This document shows, piece after piece, positions 7,637-16,546 of a stretch of 33,578 bases of DNA (positions are counted from its first letter, which is position 1; each line of letters opens with the position of its first letter). Both the position numbers and the translations under genes were made by a program. Source of the stretch: Phycisphaerae bacterium (lineage in GTDB: Bacteria; Planctomycetota; Phycisphaerae; Sedimentisphaerales; Anaerohalosphaeraceae). The notes under the pieces are model-generated. The model ran no database searches, was not told where the DNA came from, and saw only the letters and a list, made by a program, of their open reading frames with translations. The stretch spans positions 1-33,578 of the forward strand of contig JAGPMT010000031.1 in assembly GCA_018052735.1 (NCBI GenBank), given 5' to 3'.

Positions 7637-7651
7637 GTCAGTGAACACACA

Positions 7652-9466
7652 TCAGGATTGGTACTTGCTGGTAACATAGACCGCTTGGGGAGCCAGCAGA
7701 TTGGGCAACAGCCGAAGCGGTAGTGTGCTTTTGCCCAGCGGAATCTTCCGCTCAATGCGAATATCCAGTTCCGCACAGAAGTGTTCAAAGTCCTTCAATG
7801 ACAAAAAGTGTATGTTGGGCGAGTTGTACCATCGGAATGGAAGCTGACGGGTTTGGGGAGCAATGCCTTTGAACATCAGCTGGACACGGCAGCGCCAGTG
7901 GGCAAAGTTGGGAAAGCTGACAATCACCCGCCGTGCGACACGATGCAGTTCCAGCAGCACCTGTTGGGGGTCGCACAGCGTTTGGATAGTCTGCGACAGC
8001 ACGGCATAATCAAACGCTTCATTCGGATACATCTCAAGGCCTCTTTCAATATCCCGGTGAATCACCGACAGTCCTCGCTGGATGCAGTGAATGACAAGGT
8101 CTTCATCCAGTTCTACCCCCTCGGCACAGGCATTTTTGGTTTGCGCCAGACGGCTCATCAGTTCCCCATCGCCGCAGCCCAAATCCAAGATGCGGCTGTT
8201 TGACTCAATCAGAGAATCAATCAGCTCATAATCCACCCGAATGCGTTTTGGATGATCGGCCATTTTCTCCTGCAGACCTGCCGGGGATTCGAACGTTTCA
8301 ATCCGGCGGGCCGAGCGTCTCTGCTGCCATGTCGAATCGACAAATCCCTGTATAATCCGCCCCAGCTTGTCCGATTCAAGAAGAAATGCATCATGGCCAT
8401 AGGTTGAATAGATATTGCAATAAGTGACATCTTTGCCTTCGGCTCCAAGGGCCTCGACAATTTCCTCGGACTGTTTAGGCGTAAAAAGCCAGTCGCTGGA
8501 AAAACTGACAATCAGAAACCGCCCGGCAGAATTGGCAAAGGCCTGACGCAATGAACCATACTCCCGCATCAGGTCAAAATAGTCCATTGCTTTGGTAATA
8601 TATAAGTAGCTGTCAGCATCGAACCGCTCGACAAATGATTGTCCCTGATAATCCAAATATGTTTCTACCGAAAATTCGGAATCAAAATCATATTTATAAT
8701 CGCTCGAATCCCGTAAATCACGGCCGAACTTGTATCGCATCGACTCTTCAGACAAATAGGTAATATGGCCGATCATCCGAGCAATAGCCAATCCCCTTGC
8801 AGGGAGTTGGTGTCCGTGATATTGACCGTCATTAAAATTCGGGTCGGCCAAGATTGCATTGCGTCCAACGGCATCAAATGCAATCGACTGGGCATTAAGC
8901 CGCGTAGTAGAAGCAATACATATTGCCGCATCTGCAAATTCCGGATAGGAAACAGCCCATTGCAGAACCTGCATCCCCCCCATTGAACCGCCAATAACCG
9001 CCAAAAGATGGGATATATTCAGCTTTTCCAAAAGAAGTTTCTGAACTTTTACCATATCTTCGATGGTTATTATCGGAAATGTTAAACCGTAGGGCTGACC
9101 GGTAGCCGGATTGATATCCGAAGGCCCTGTTGTACCGCTGCAGCCGCCTAAGACATTGGAGCAGATAACAAAATATTTGGATGTATCGATCGGTTTGCCG
9201 GGGCCAATCATAATATCCCACCAGCCGGGCTTGCGGTCATCAGGACTGTTGAAGCCGGCAGCATGGGCATCGCCGCTGAGTGCATGACAAACCAAAATAG
9301 CATTGTCTTTTTGCTCATTCAGGCAGCCGTATGTTTCATAAGCTACATCAATCGGCCCGAGCGTCTTGCCGCATACCAGCTGCAGCGGCGAATCGGCTTC
9401 AACCACACGCAGTTTTTGAGTTTGGACAATGCCTACCGAATTTTTTATGCTGCTTTCCATAACCAT
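7652..9466 (-). CDS. metX: Homoserine O-acetyltransferase fused to MetW-like methyltransferase domain
   Basis: Residues 1 to about 400 are MetX, an alpha/beta-hydrolase that acetylates L-homoserine with acetyl-CoA, the first committed step to methionine by the sulfhydrylation route. The nucleophile is Ser161 in GGSMGGMQ, with Asp325 (SSDWLFTP) and His358 (YGHDAF) completing the triad. LGGCSGTTGPSD is also a family motif. From about residue 425 comes a MetW domain with the SAM-site motif ILDLGCGDGE. MetW is normally a separate gene next to metX and is needed for full MetX activity in some bacteria. I chose the ATG at 9466; another is at 9460, and upstream frame extends to 9556 but shows no homology-like sequence. 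The matching sulfhydrylase MetY is about 22 kb away in this window. Confidence 0.9.
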   Translation of the reverse strand: MVMESSIKNSVGIVQTQKLRVVEADSPLQLVCGKTLGPIDVAYETYGCLNEQKDNAILVCHALSGDAHAAGFNSPDDRKPGWWDIMIGPGKPIDTSKYFVICSNVLGGCSGTTGPSDINPATGQPYGLTFPIITIEDMVKVQKLLLEKLNISHLLAVIGGSMGGMQVLQWAVSYPEFADAAICIASTTRLNAQSIAFDAVGRNAILADPNFNDGQYHGHQLPARGLAIARMIGHITYLSEESMRYKFGRDLRDSSDYKYDFDSEFSVETYLDYQGQSFVERFDADSYLYITKAMDYFDLMREYGSLRQAFANSAGRFLIVSFSSDWLFTPKQSEEIVEALGAEGKDVTYCNIYSTYGHDAFLLESDKLGRIIQGFVDSTWQQRRSARRIETFESPAGLQEKMADHPKRIRVDYELIDSLIESNSRILDLGCGDGELMSRLAQTKNACAEGVELDEDLVIHCIQRGLSVIHRDIERGLEMYPNEAFDYAVLSQTIQTLCDPQQVLLELHRVARRVIVSFPNFAHWRCRVQLMFKGIAPQTRQLPFRWYNSPNIHFLSLKDFEHFCAELDIRIERKIPLGKSTLPLRLLPNLLAPQAVYVTSKYQS

Positions 9467-9598
9467 AGTATACCGCCGTTTTCCAAAAAAAACAGAGGTT
9501 TTGAAGACCAAAAATTTGAGCGCTGTACCGCTAATACCATAATCTATGCTCGCCAAGCAAATGGCTCTTTTTTACGATACAATTAATCTGAAAAAGAG

Positions 9599-9627
9599 TT
9601 GACGTCTGTGTGAACTGCCCGTATGAT
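9599..9627 (+). promoter_or_regulatory. Sigma70-like promoter of the AI-2E/sulfotransferase genes
   Basis: TTGACG (9599-9604) and TATGAT (9622-9627) are spaced by exactly 17 bases, each one base from consensus. The predicted transcription start near 9634 is 34 bases upstream of the chosen start codon. Confidence 0.6.
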
Positions 9628-9667
9628 GGATAACTGAATTACCTTAATGCAAAAAACAGGATTGCTT

Positions 9668-10876
9668 ATGGGACTGGCAGAACATACAACACCTGCTTCA
9701 ACTCATTCGGGCGGGGGATTATCGGGACCAAGCCGATTTTTAATTACGGCAGCGGCATTTGTGGTTGTTATCGCCGGAATGCGTGCCGCAGCAGCTGTTA
9801 TTGTGCCGTTTCTTTTATCGGTTTTTCTGGCGATTATCAGCACGCCGGCACTGTTTTGGCTAAAAAACCGGGGAATTTCAGGAGTATGGGCTATCTTGCT
9901 GGTTTCTGGCGTTATTCTGTTGGCTGGCCTTTTGGTAGGAACTGTTTTGACGGCATCAGTTGCGGATTTTACACAAGACTTGCCGATGTATGCAGCCAAA
10001 CTAAACGATGAAGCAGCCAAATTGGAACAGAAATGGAAAGTCTGGATGGAAAAAATCCATTCCGATTTCAGCAGGCATCATCACAACAATGGACAGGAGG
10101 AAAATCCCAGTTTTAGTCAAACTGCCTCCGACAGCATATTTAATGAAGCGTCCAATTCTGACAATCCGCAGGGATTGACACAATTTCTGGATACGCGGCT
10201 GATTATCCGGCTGATGCGTGACCTGCTGGGCCAGTTGGGAAGCATAGCCGCCAACGGATTTATGATATACCTGACAACCGTTTTTATTCTGCTGGAAGCG
10301 TCAATCCTGCCCGGTAAAATCAAAACGGTGATGAAAAACAATCCCAAGGCCTTTGACAATCTGGCGTCGGCGGCCGGCGATGTTAAAAAATATTTAGCTC
10401 TTAAAACAATCATAAGTCTGGCCACCGGCATCCTGATTGCAATATGGCTGATCGTGCTGGGTGTTAAATATCCGATTGTCTGGGGGCTGATTGCTTTTTT
10501 GCTGAACTTTGTACCGAACATCGGCTCTATTGCTGCGGCCATACCGGCTTGTCTGTTAGCGCTGGTGCAGATCGGTCCTGTTTCGGCAGGACTGGCAGTA
10601 TTGGGGTATCTGGCTGTTAATATCACCATCGGCAATATCATCGAGCCGCGTGTAATGGGACAGCGGATGGGATTGTCGACACTGGTGGTCTTTCTGTCAT
10701 TGGTCTTCTGGGGGTGGGTGCTTGGACCTGTAGGGATGCTGCTGTCAGTGCCGCTGACGATGACGCTTAAAATTGTTCTGCAAAGCCACCCGGACACTTG
10801 CGCACTGGCTCTGCTGCTGGGCTCACAGAATCCTCGGTCAGAACAAACTGAAAAACTATCTGCCAAAAAGAGATAA
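9668..10876 (+). CDS. AI-2E family transporter (PerM/TqsA-like membrane protein)
   Basis: This 402-aa polytopic membrane protein belongs to the AI-2E exporter superfamily. Two hydrophobic segments lie near the N-terminus, then a hydrophilic region of about 120 residues rich in K, H, N and S, then a cluster of membrane helices. The conserved late motif is visible in LNFVPNIGSIAAAIPA and IIEPRVMGQRMGLSTLVVFLSLVFWGW. Members have been linked to autoinducer-2 or to ion export, so the substrate cannot be stated. I chose the ATG at 9668, preceded by AGGA; an ATG at 9647 lacks a ribosome-binding site. It is followed by the sulfotransferase gene after 8 bases. Confidence 0.82.
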   Translation: MGLAEHTTPASTHSGGGLSGPSRFLITAAAFVVVIAGMRAAAAVIVPFLLSVFLAIISTPALFWLKNRGISGVWAILLVSGVILLAGLLVGTVLTASVADFTQDLPMYAAKLNDEAAKLEQKWKVWMEKIHSDFSRHHHNNGQEENPSFSQTASDSIFNEASNSDNPQGLTQFLDTRLIIRLMRDLLGQLGSIAANGFMIYLTTVFILLEASILPGKIKTVMKNNPKAFDNLASAAGDVKKYLALKTIISLATGILIAIWLIVLGVKYPIVWGLIAFLLNFVPNIGSIAAAIPACLLALVQIGPVSAGLAVLGYLAVNITIGNIIEPRVMGQRMGLSTLVVFLSLVFWGWVLGPVGMLLSVPLTMTLKIVLQSHPDTCALALLLGSQNPRSEQTEKLSAKKR

Positions 10877-10884
10877 GGGTAACA

Positions 10885-11718
10885 ATGCGTTTTTGTATTA
10901 TTCTGGGGGCGATGAAAGCTGGCACAACCAGCCTATTCAGGTGTTTAGCCCAGCATCCGCAAATAGCACCCTGCAGTGTCAAGGAGCCGAGTTTCGCCAG
11001 CCGCTACTATGACAGGGGACGGGACTGGTTCTTATCACTGTGGAAAGGTCAGAATCTGGACAATAAGATTTTGCTGACAGCTTCGACCAACTGCACCAAA
11101 TATCCCGATTTTCCCGAATCAAGCTGGAATATTCTGGATTATTCTCAAAAGTTCAATGCGGCTATTAAGTTTCTTTACATTATGCGGGACCCCATCGCCC
11201 GGATAGAATCGCATTACACCTATTCCTTTGCCCGCTGGACAAGCGAACCTCTCGAAGCCCGCATCAAACCGAATGGCCATCTGGTCAACGTCTCGCGCTA
11301 TGCTCTTCAGCTCGATCAATATACGGAAAAATTTGACCGGAAGAATTTTCTCCTTCTGGATTTTGATGAGTTGAGAAATAATCCGGCTCCTGTCTTAGCC
11401 CACATCTGCAGGTTTTTGGAAATTGATGACCGTTTTCAGTTTGCCAATCTTGGAGAAGTGCACAACAAAAGCGAAGGGACCCGCATTGTCCGGCCGGTTG
11501 AACGACTCTATTTAAAATACCCGCGCATTGAGCGGGCGGCTAAAAAGATTCCTCTGGGCATCCGCAGCGCATTGGTAAAAGTCCTGTTTCGCCGGAAGAT
11601 TAAACAAAAGTTCCGGCTGACAGCCGAGCAGGAACAAAAAGTCCGGCACGCCCTCCAAGAGGATATGAACCGGCTGCGCGACACTTACGGTATAGATGTA
11701 AGCAAATGGGGATTTTAA
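10885..11718 (+). CDS. Sulfotransferase, PAPS-dependent
   Basis: This 277-aa sulfotransferase should transfer sulfate from PAPS to a hydroxyl or amine acceptor. The 5'-phosphosulfate loop is at the N-terminus (MKAGTTSLFRCL, about residues 10-21) and the 3'-phosphate-binding segment is FLYIMRDPIARIESHY near residues 94-109. It resembles the sulfotransferases that modify glycans or lipids in planctomycetes and cyanobacteria; the acceptor is unknown. There is no signal peptide, so it acts in the cytoplasm. An AAGGG ribosome-binding site lies 8 bases after the AI-2E stop, suggesting co-transcription. It converges on gcvPB with a 6-base gap. Confidence 0.82.
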   Translation: MRFCIILGAMKAGTTSLFRCLAQHPQIAPCSVKEPSFASRYYDRGRDWFLSLWKGQNLDNKILLTASTNCTKYPDFPESSWNILDYSQKFNAAIKFLYIMRDPIARIESHYTYSFARWTSEPLEARIKPNGHLVNVSRYALQLDQYTEKFDRKNFLLLDFDELRNNPAPVLAHICRFLEIDDRFQFANLGEVHNKSEGTRIVRPVERLYLKYPRIERAAKKIPLGIRSALVKVLFRRKIKQKFRLTAEQEQKVRHALQEDMNRLRDTYGIDVSKWGF

Positions 11719-11724
11719 GAACCG

Positions 11725-13173
11725 CTAAGCCAGCCAAGCAATATGCATCTGACGAGCGGCCTTGGTTTCATCCAATCGGCCGATAGGAGTCGTCTTGGGA
11801 GCGTCTTTAAGCTCCTGAGGATTTGTTTGGGCCTTTTCAGCAATCGCAATCATCGCTTCAATAAAAGCGTCGAGGGTTTCCTTGCTTTCGCATTCGGTCG
11901 GCTCAATCATCAGGGCTTCTTTAACAATCAGGGGGAAATACATTGTCGGCGGATGAAAGCCGGCATCAATCAGGCCTTTGGCGATATCGATGGCATGGAC
12001 TCCGTTTTTGGCCTGCCGGGTGGCGCTCAGGACGCATTCATGCTTGCAAAGCTGCGGATGCTCTATATCGTAATACGGGCGGAGCTTTTCTTTGATATAA
12101 TTGGCGTTGAGAACGGCGTTTTCAGCGACACGCTCCAGACCCTCTTTGCCCGCCATCAGGATATAAACATACGCCCGCAGAATGACGCCGAAATTGCCGT
12201 AGAAGGGGGCAATATACCCGATGGACTTGGGCTTGTTGTAGTCCAGTGCGAATGTGCCGTCTTCACGTTTGATGACGGTCGATATCGGCAGGTAATCGAC
12301 CAATTTTTCCACAACGCCCACAGGTCCGGCTCCAGGGCCGCCGCCGCCGTGAGGGGTGGCAAATGTTTTGTGAAGGTTCAGATGCACAATGTCAAAACCC
12401 ATGTCACCCGGCCGGACTTTTCCCACAATAGCATTGAGATTGGCCCCGTCGTAATAGGCCAATCCGTCAACCTTGTGAATGAGATCACAGATTTTGCATA
12501 TATTGGGATCAAACAGCCCCAAAGTATTGGGGTTGGTCAGCATCAATCCGGCGACATCGTCGGTCAGCATTTCTTTAAGGGCTTGGATCGACATCCAACC
12601 GTTTTCATCGCTGGGAACAGATTTGACCGTATAGCCGGCAATGGCAGCACTGGCGGGATTGGTGCCGTGGGCGCTGTCTGGAATCAGCACAACCGATTTT
12701 TTATTGCCCCTGTCGCGATGATAGGCGGCCATTATCATAATGCCGGTCAATTCTCCGTGGGCGCCGGCCATCGGCTGCATTGTAAAGGCCGCCATGCCGC
12801 AGATTTCACGCAAGAGGATGTCCATATCATAAAGCACCTGCAAGGCTCCCTGCGTGAGCATCCCGCCGCCGCGGAGCTGCGGCAGCAAGGGATGCAGATG
12901 CGCAAAGCCGGGATAGGCCGCAATACGCTCGCAGACTTTGGGATTGTATTTCATCGTGCAGGAACCTAAGGGATAAAAATTCGTATCGACGCCGAAGTTT
13001 CGCCGGGACAGCTCGGTAAAGTGCCGCACCACATCCAGCTCGCTCAATTCCGGCAAAGCGGCATCCTTATCCCGCAATAAATCCTTTCGCAAATGAATGC
13101 TTGTCGGGACATCACTTTGTGCAACCCGCAGTCCCCTCCGACCTTTGACGCTTTTTTCAAAAACCAGTTTCAT
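11725..13173 (-). CDS. gcvPB: Glycine dehydrogenase (decarboxylating) subunit 2
   Basis: This 482-aa protein is the C-terminal half of glycine decarboxylase, carrying the PLP lysine (LHKTFATPHGGGGPG, about residue 270). With GcvPA it decarboxylates glycine and loads the aminomethyl group on lipoyl-GcvH. FYPLGSCTMKYNPK near residue 60 is another family signature. Length is normal for the split form found in many anaerobes and thermophiles. A GGGAAG ribosome-binding site precedes the ATG. It is the last gene of the gcvT-gcvH-gcvPA-gcvPB operon, separated from gcvPA by 86 bases that contain a hairpin. Confidence 0.95.
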   Translation of the reverse strand: MKLVFEKSVKGRRGLRVAQSDVPTSIHLRKDLLRDKDAALPELSELDVVRHFTELSRRNFGVDTNFYPLGSCTMKYNPKVCERIAAYPGFAHLHPLLPQLRGGGMLTQGALQVLYDMDILLREICGMAAFTMQPMAGAHGELTGIMIMAAYHRDRGNKKSVVLIPDSAHGTNPASAAIAGYTVKSVPSDENGWMSIQALKEMLTDDVAGLMLTNPNTLGLFDPNICKICDLIHKVDGLAYYDGANLNAIVGKVRPGDMGFDIVHLNLHKTFATPHGGGGPGAGPVGVVEKLVDYLPISTVIKREDGTFALDYNKPKSIGYIAPFYGNFGVILRAYVYILMAGKEGLERVAENAVLNANYIKEKLRPYYDIEHPQLCKHECVLSATRQAKNGVHAIDIAKGLIDAGFHPPTMYFPLIVKEALMIEPTECESKETLDAFIEAMIAIAEKAQTNPQELKDAPKTTPIGRLDETKAARQMHIAWLA

Positions 13174-13236
13174 ATTACTTCCCTAACCAGATACTGCCGC
13201 AGATTACGACTCTTTTTTCACCCCGGGGATATGGCG

Positions 13237-13251
13237 GCAATTAGTAATTGC
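13237..13251 (-). other. Small hairpin after the gcvPA stop codon
   Basis: GCAATT and AATTGC pair perfectly around a 3-base loop, 8 bases after the gcvPA stop. The minus-strand sequence that follows has no U-tract, so it is not a standard terminator. A perfect CCCCGGGG palindrome lies a little further downstream (13228-13221). It could set relative amounts of the two subunits by RNA processing. Confidence 0.25.
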
Positions 13252-13259
13252 ATCTTTCC

Positions 13260-14591
13260 CTACAAAATCGCTTCCAGTTCCTCGGCCAGCATTCCGATTT
13301 GCTGTTTGGTGCGTTTTTCTGTGACAGCAATCAAAATAGAATTATCCATACCTTTATAGTAGCGGCTCAGCGGAAAACCGGCAGCAAAACCTTTTTCAAT
13401 CAGCTTGCCAATCACATCGGCCGCATCGCAAGGCAGGTCGAATACAAACTCATTAAATACCCACTTGCCGTGAAACCGCGGCTTGACACCCGGTATCGCT
13501 GTCAATCGCTGGTAAGCGTAGCTGGCCTTGTCGGCACAAAGCTGGGCTGTTTCCTTCAAGCCCTCTTTGCCTAAGAGAGTCAGATAGACCGTTGCTGCAA
13601 GCGCACAGAGTGCCTCATTGGAGCAGATATTGGAGGTGGCCTTGTCGCGGCGGATATGCTGCTCGCGCGTTTGCAAAGTCAATACGAATCCGCGCTTGCC
13701 GTTACCATCGGTTGTTTCGCCTACAATGCGGCCGGGCAGTTGGCGGACATACTGCCGGCGGGTAGCCATAAAACCCAGATACGGCCCGCCGAAAGACATC
13801 GGCAAGCCCAGCGACTGCCCTTCGCCTGTGGCGATATCCGCCCCCATTGCCCCGGGCGTTTTCAAGATGCCAAGAGAAATCGGGTAGCAGGAAACAATCA
13901 GCAGTGCTCCTTTGGCATGAGCAGCTTGAGCAATGTCGGTAAAATCGTCGATACAGCCGAAAAAGTTGGGATTCTGCACCATCACTGCAGCGGTGTCTTC
14001 ATCCAGCGCTTTTAGGATCGCCTCGCGGTTTGCCAAGCCCTCGTGGTTGTTTGTCTCCACCAAATCAATTTGCAGATTCTGCGTATAGGATTGAATCATC
14101 ACACGGTAAATAGGATTAACCGAATCGTCGATAATAACCTTCCTCCGCTGGGTAATCCGCAGCGCCATCATCATCGCTTCGTACAGCGCTGTTCCGCCGT
14201 CATACATAGAGGCATTGGCGGCCTCCATCTCCGTTAGACGGCATATCAGGGATTGAAACTCATAGATGGCCTGAAGCGTACCTTGTGAAATTTCCGGCTG
14301 ATAGGGTGTATAGGCCGTGTAAAATTCGCTGCGGGAAAGAATGGCATAGACAGCAGAAGGTATAAAATGGTCGTAAAAACCGCCGCCCAGAAAAAGTGTC
14401 AGATGAATATAATTCTTAGCCGCAATGGCCGCCAGCCGGTCGCGGACTTCCTGCTCGCTCATTCCGTCGGGCAGATTCAGCCCGCTGCTGCGCAGCGACG
14501 GCGGTACATCGGCAAATAAAGCTTCCGGAGTCAATCCGATGTCAGCCAGCATAGCCGCTCGCTGCTGGTCAGTATTCGCTATATAAGGCAT
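13260..14591 (-). CDS. gcvPA: Glycine dehydrogenase (decarboxylating) subunit 1
   Basis: This 443-aa protein is the N-terminal half of glycine decarboxylase and forms the alpha2beta2 enzyme with GcvPB. The start MPYIANTDQQRAAML is characteristic, as are FLGGGFYDHFIPSAV, TPYQPEISQGTLQAI, EMEAANASMYDGGTA and the later TSNICSNEALCALAA. The fold is PLP-transferase-like, but the catalytic lysine is in the partner. A GAGAGGG ribosome-binding site directly precedes the start. It lies 64 bases downstream of gcvH in the same operon. Confidence 0.95.
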   Translation of the reverse strand: MPYIANTDQQRAAMLADIGLTPEALFADVPPSLRSSGLNLPDGMSEQEVRDRLAAIAAKNYIHLTLFLGGGFYDHFIPSAVYAILSRSEFYTAYTPYQPEISQGTLQAIYEFQSLICRLTEMEAANASMYDGGTALYEAMMMALRITQRRKVIIDDSVNPIYRVMIQSYTQNLQIDLVETNNHEGLANREAILKALDEDTAAVMVQNPNFFGCIDDFTDIAQAAHAKGALLIVSCYPISLGILKTPGAMGADIATGEGQSLGLPMSFGGPYLGFMATRRQYVRQLPGRIVGETTDGNGKRGFVLTLQTREQHIRRDKATSNICSNEALCALAATVYLTLLGKEGLKETAQLCADKASYAYQRLTAIPGVKPRFHGKWVFNEFVFDLPCDAADVIGKLIEKGFAAGFPLSRYYKGMDNSILIAVTEKRTKQQIGMLAEELEAIL

Positions 14592-14655
14592 ATCCCTCTC
14601 ACCGTATTATCATTTAATAAGTAAAGAATTGCAGCCAAACCGGTTCCCGCTTGCG

Positions 14656-15045
14656 CTATGCTTCGGTTTCAAGAAACCTTCGGTAAGCATCGGCATCCAT
14701 CAGTTCATCAAATTCAGCAGGTTTTGCAGCTTCAATCTTAATCAGCCAGCCTTTGTCATACGCATCCTGCTTAAGGGTATCAGGATTGTCAGGTATTTCT
14801 GTGTTGGCAGCAACAACTCTGCCGGTCAGTGGTGCATACATGTCTGATGCGCTTTTAACCGATTCAACAATGCCAAAAGGCTGGCCTGCTGTAAGCTCTT
14901 TGCCGACCTCGGGCAGCTCCATATAAACGATATCGCCCAGCTGCTCGACGGCATAGGCCGTCAGCCCTGCCGTAAAAATGGTGCCGGTTTGCTTCTTGGC
15001 CCATTCATGGGTTTTTAAATACCTTGCCTGCGGATCAATCAACAT
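14656..15045 (-). CDS. gcvH: Glycine cleavage system H protein
   Basis: This 129-aa lipoyl carrier shuttles the aminomethyl group between the P and T proteins. The lipoylated lysine is Lys64 in ESVKSASD. The segment YLKTHEWA at the front and GDIVYMELPEVG in the middle are family hallmarks, and the length is typical. I chose the ATG at 15045 because GGAG lies 8 bases upstream of it; a TTG two codons earlier (15051) would sit only 2 bases from that site. It is between gcvT and gcvPA, with 54 bases to the gcvT stop. Confidence 0.95.
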   Translation of the reverse strand: MLIDPQARYLKTHEWAKKQTGTIFTAGLTAYAVEQLGDIVYMELPEVGKELTAGQPFGIVESVKSASDMYAPLTGRVVAANTEIPDNPDTLKQDAYDKGWLIKIEAAKPAEFDELMDADAYRRFLETEA

Positions 15046-15099
15046 CTTCAATTCTCCTGCTTTCTGACTGTGCTGTTTGGGAACTTACACTTCTTGAGC

Positions 15100-16308
15100 T
15101 TATTCAAAGACAGCTGCTGTTTGCTGTCCAAACCGGCTTTCAAGATTCTTTTTAACGATCTTTGCCTTGAGTTTTTTATCGCGTACAAGAACCTCTATGT
15201 CGGCCCCAATCGGCACATTGGGTTCAACCATGCAAAGCCCTATTGCACGCTGGGCATATTCATCTGTCCGAATGCCGTTTCGAAAAATCCAATACGGAAC
15301 CATGGTACCGCTGGTAACCCAGCCGACCGGGCGGTTCTGCCAGAAAATTTCTGCCCCTTGCCGGGCAATACCTTTATCCAGCAGACGGATTTGACGCACA
15401 ACTTTCGGCAGTGCAGCGGTATTCGAAAAATCGCTCTGTTTGTATCGCTGCCGCGCTTGAGCCTGCTGGGCAAGGGCGGGTTTGCCGATAAAAACTCGTG
15501 CGGCATCTTCAAATGAAATCGCAAATGCCGCCTGCGGGATGGCAAAAACAGGGATTTCCAGACCGTCTTTTCCGATTCCCAGTTCGTGGCCGTACAGCGG
15601 CAGGCCTGCTTCCAGACGGAGCGTATCCCTTGCCCCTAATCCAACCGGCATTGCCCCTGCATCTATTAATCTGTCCCACACCGCAGAAGCATCTGAAGCC
15701 GGAATGAACATTTCAAAACAAACTGATTCGCCGGTATAACCAGTGCGGGCAATGCATAAATCAATATTTTCTATACGGATCTTGCCGACGGCATTGCGCT
15801 TCGATTCCGGCAGCATTTCTGTCGGTGCAAGTGAATGCAGGATTGCTTCACTTTGCGGCCCCTGAAGAGCAAGCATTGCGGCCGAATTGCTGACATCTTC
15901 CATCACGACATTAGAAAAATGCTCTAATTGCATCTGTAAATGCTGCCAATCCTTATCCTTATTAGAAGCATTTACGACAAGAATATAGGCATCTGCACTC
16001 GGACGGTATAAAAAAGCATCATCAATCGCTCCTCCGTTATTATCGGCCAAAATAGTATAGTGGGCTTGTCCTGCCGGCAGCTTTTCACAATCGTTTGTTA
16101 AAACATATCGGAGGAATTTTGGGGCGCCGGGACCTGTCAGGCGAAACCTGCCCATATGCGAGACATCAAACAGCCCTGCATCTCGGCGGGTTGTCAAATG
16201 CTCTGCAACAATACCTTGCTGGTACTGTATCGGCATTTGCCAGTCGGCAAAGTCCACCATCCGTGCTCCCAGAGCAACATGCCGGCTGTAAAACGGTGTC
16301 TGTTTCAT
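15100..16308 (-). CDS. gcvT: Aminomethyltransferase, glycine cleavage T protein
   Basis: This 402-aa protein releases ammonia from the aminomethyl-lipoyl arm and transfers the one-carbon unit to tetrahydrofolate. The segments ARMVDFADWQMPIQY, RDAGLFDVSHMGRF, YTGESVCFEMF and GLGARDTLRLEAGLPLYG are all diagnostic. It is about 35 residues longer than the E. coli protein. I start at the ATG at 16308 (MKQTPFYSRH), with AAGG nearby; the longer open frame to 16392 would run into the promoter. It is the first gene of the operon. The leader of about 68 bases is too short for a tandem glycine riboswitch, and none is recognisable. Confidence 0.94.
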   Translation of the reverse strand: MKQTPFYSRHVALGARMVDFADWQMPIQYQQGIVAEHLTTRRDAGLFDVSHMGRFRLTGPGAPKFLRYVLTNDCEKLPAGQAHYTILADNNGGAIDDAFLYRPSADAYILVVNASNKDKDWQHLQMQLEHFSNVVMEDVSNSAAMLALQGPQSEAILHSLAPTEMLPESKRNAVGKIRIENIDLCIARTGYTGESVCFEMFIPASDASAVWDRLIDAGAMPVGLGARDTLRLEAGLPLYGHELGIGKDGLEIPVFAIPQAAFAISFEDAARVFIGKPALAQQAQARQRYKQSDFSNTAALPKVVRQIRLLDKGIARQGAEIFWQNRPVGWVTSGTMVPYWIFRNGIRTDEYAQRAIGLCMVEPNVPIGADIEVLVRDKKLKAKIVKKNLESRFGQQTAAVFE

Positions 16309-16382
16309 CCATAAGACCTTACAAATAAAAGATATAAGATGCAGTTTGCTTGGTCTGCCTTGATAAGCAGCAGACGGTAAAA

Positions 16383-16411
16383 ACAATAGCAAACACCAAA
16401 ATAAGTGTCAA
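16383..16411 (-). promoter_or_regulatory. Near-consensus promoter of the glycine cleavage operon
   Basis: On the minus strand TTGACA (16411-16406) is a perfect -35, followed after 17 bases by TATTGT (16388-16383). Transcription would begin near 16376, about 68 bases before gcvT. The position also argues against the longer gcvT frame that starts at 16392. Confidence 0.65.
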
Positions 16412-16510
16412 GAATATTTGAACGATTTTGCTATAAACAGAATTTAAATAGCAAGATTGTGTTAATTTGATGGTAAAGTTTTTTTTCGAAATTGCCGCAA
16501 CTTTCACTCG

Positions 16511-16546
16511 ATAAAAGAGTTATGTCATTAATTCAACGGACATAAC
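16511..16546 (-). terminator. Possible terminator of the frame-broken gene
   Basis: On the minus strand GTTATGT (16546-16540) pairs with ACATAAC (16525-16519), followed by TCTTTTAT. The loop of 14 bases contains the stop codon of the gene. The stem is AT-rich and the U-tract is interrupted, so confidence is modest. Confidence 0.35.

Noticed and set aside
11743-12969. Long plus-strand open frame of 408 codons opposite gcvPB
   Set aside because: It is the antisense shadow of a well-conserved gene and has no recognisable protein features.
16309-16392. Upstream extension of gcvT to 16392
   Set aside because: The extra 28 residues overlap the predicted transcription start and -10 region and do not resemble the family N-terminus.
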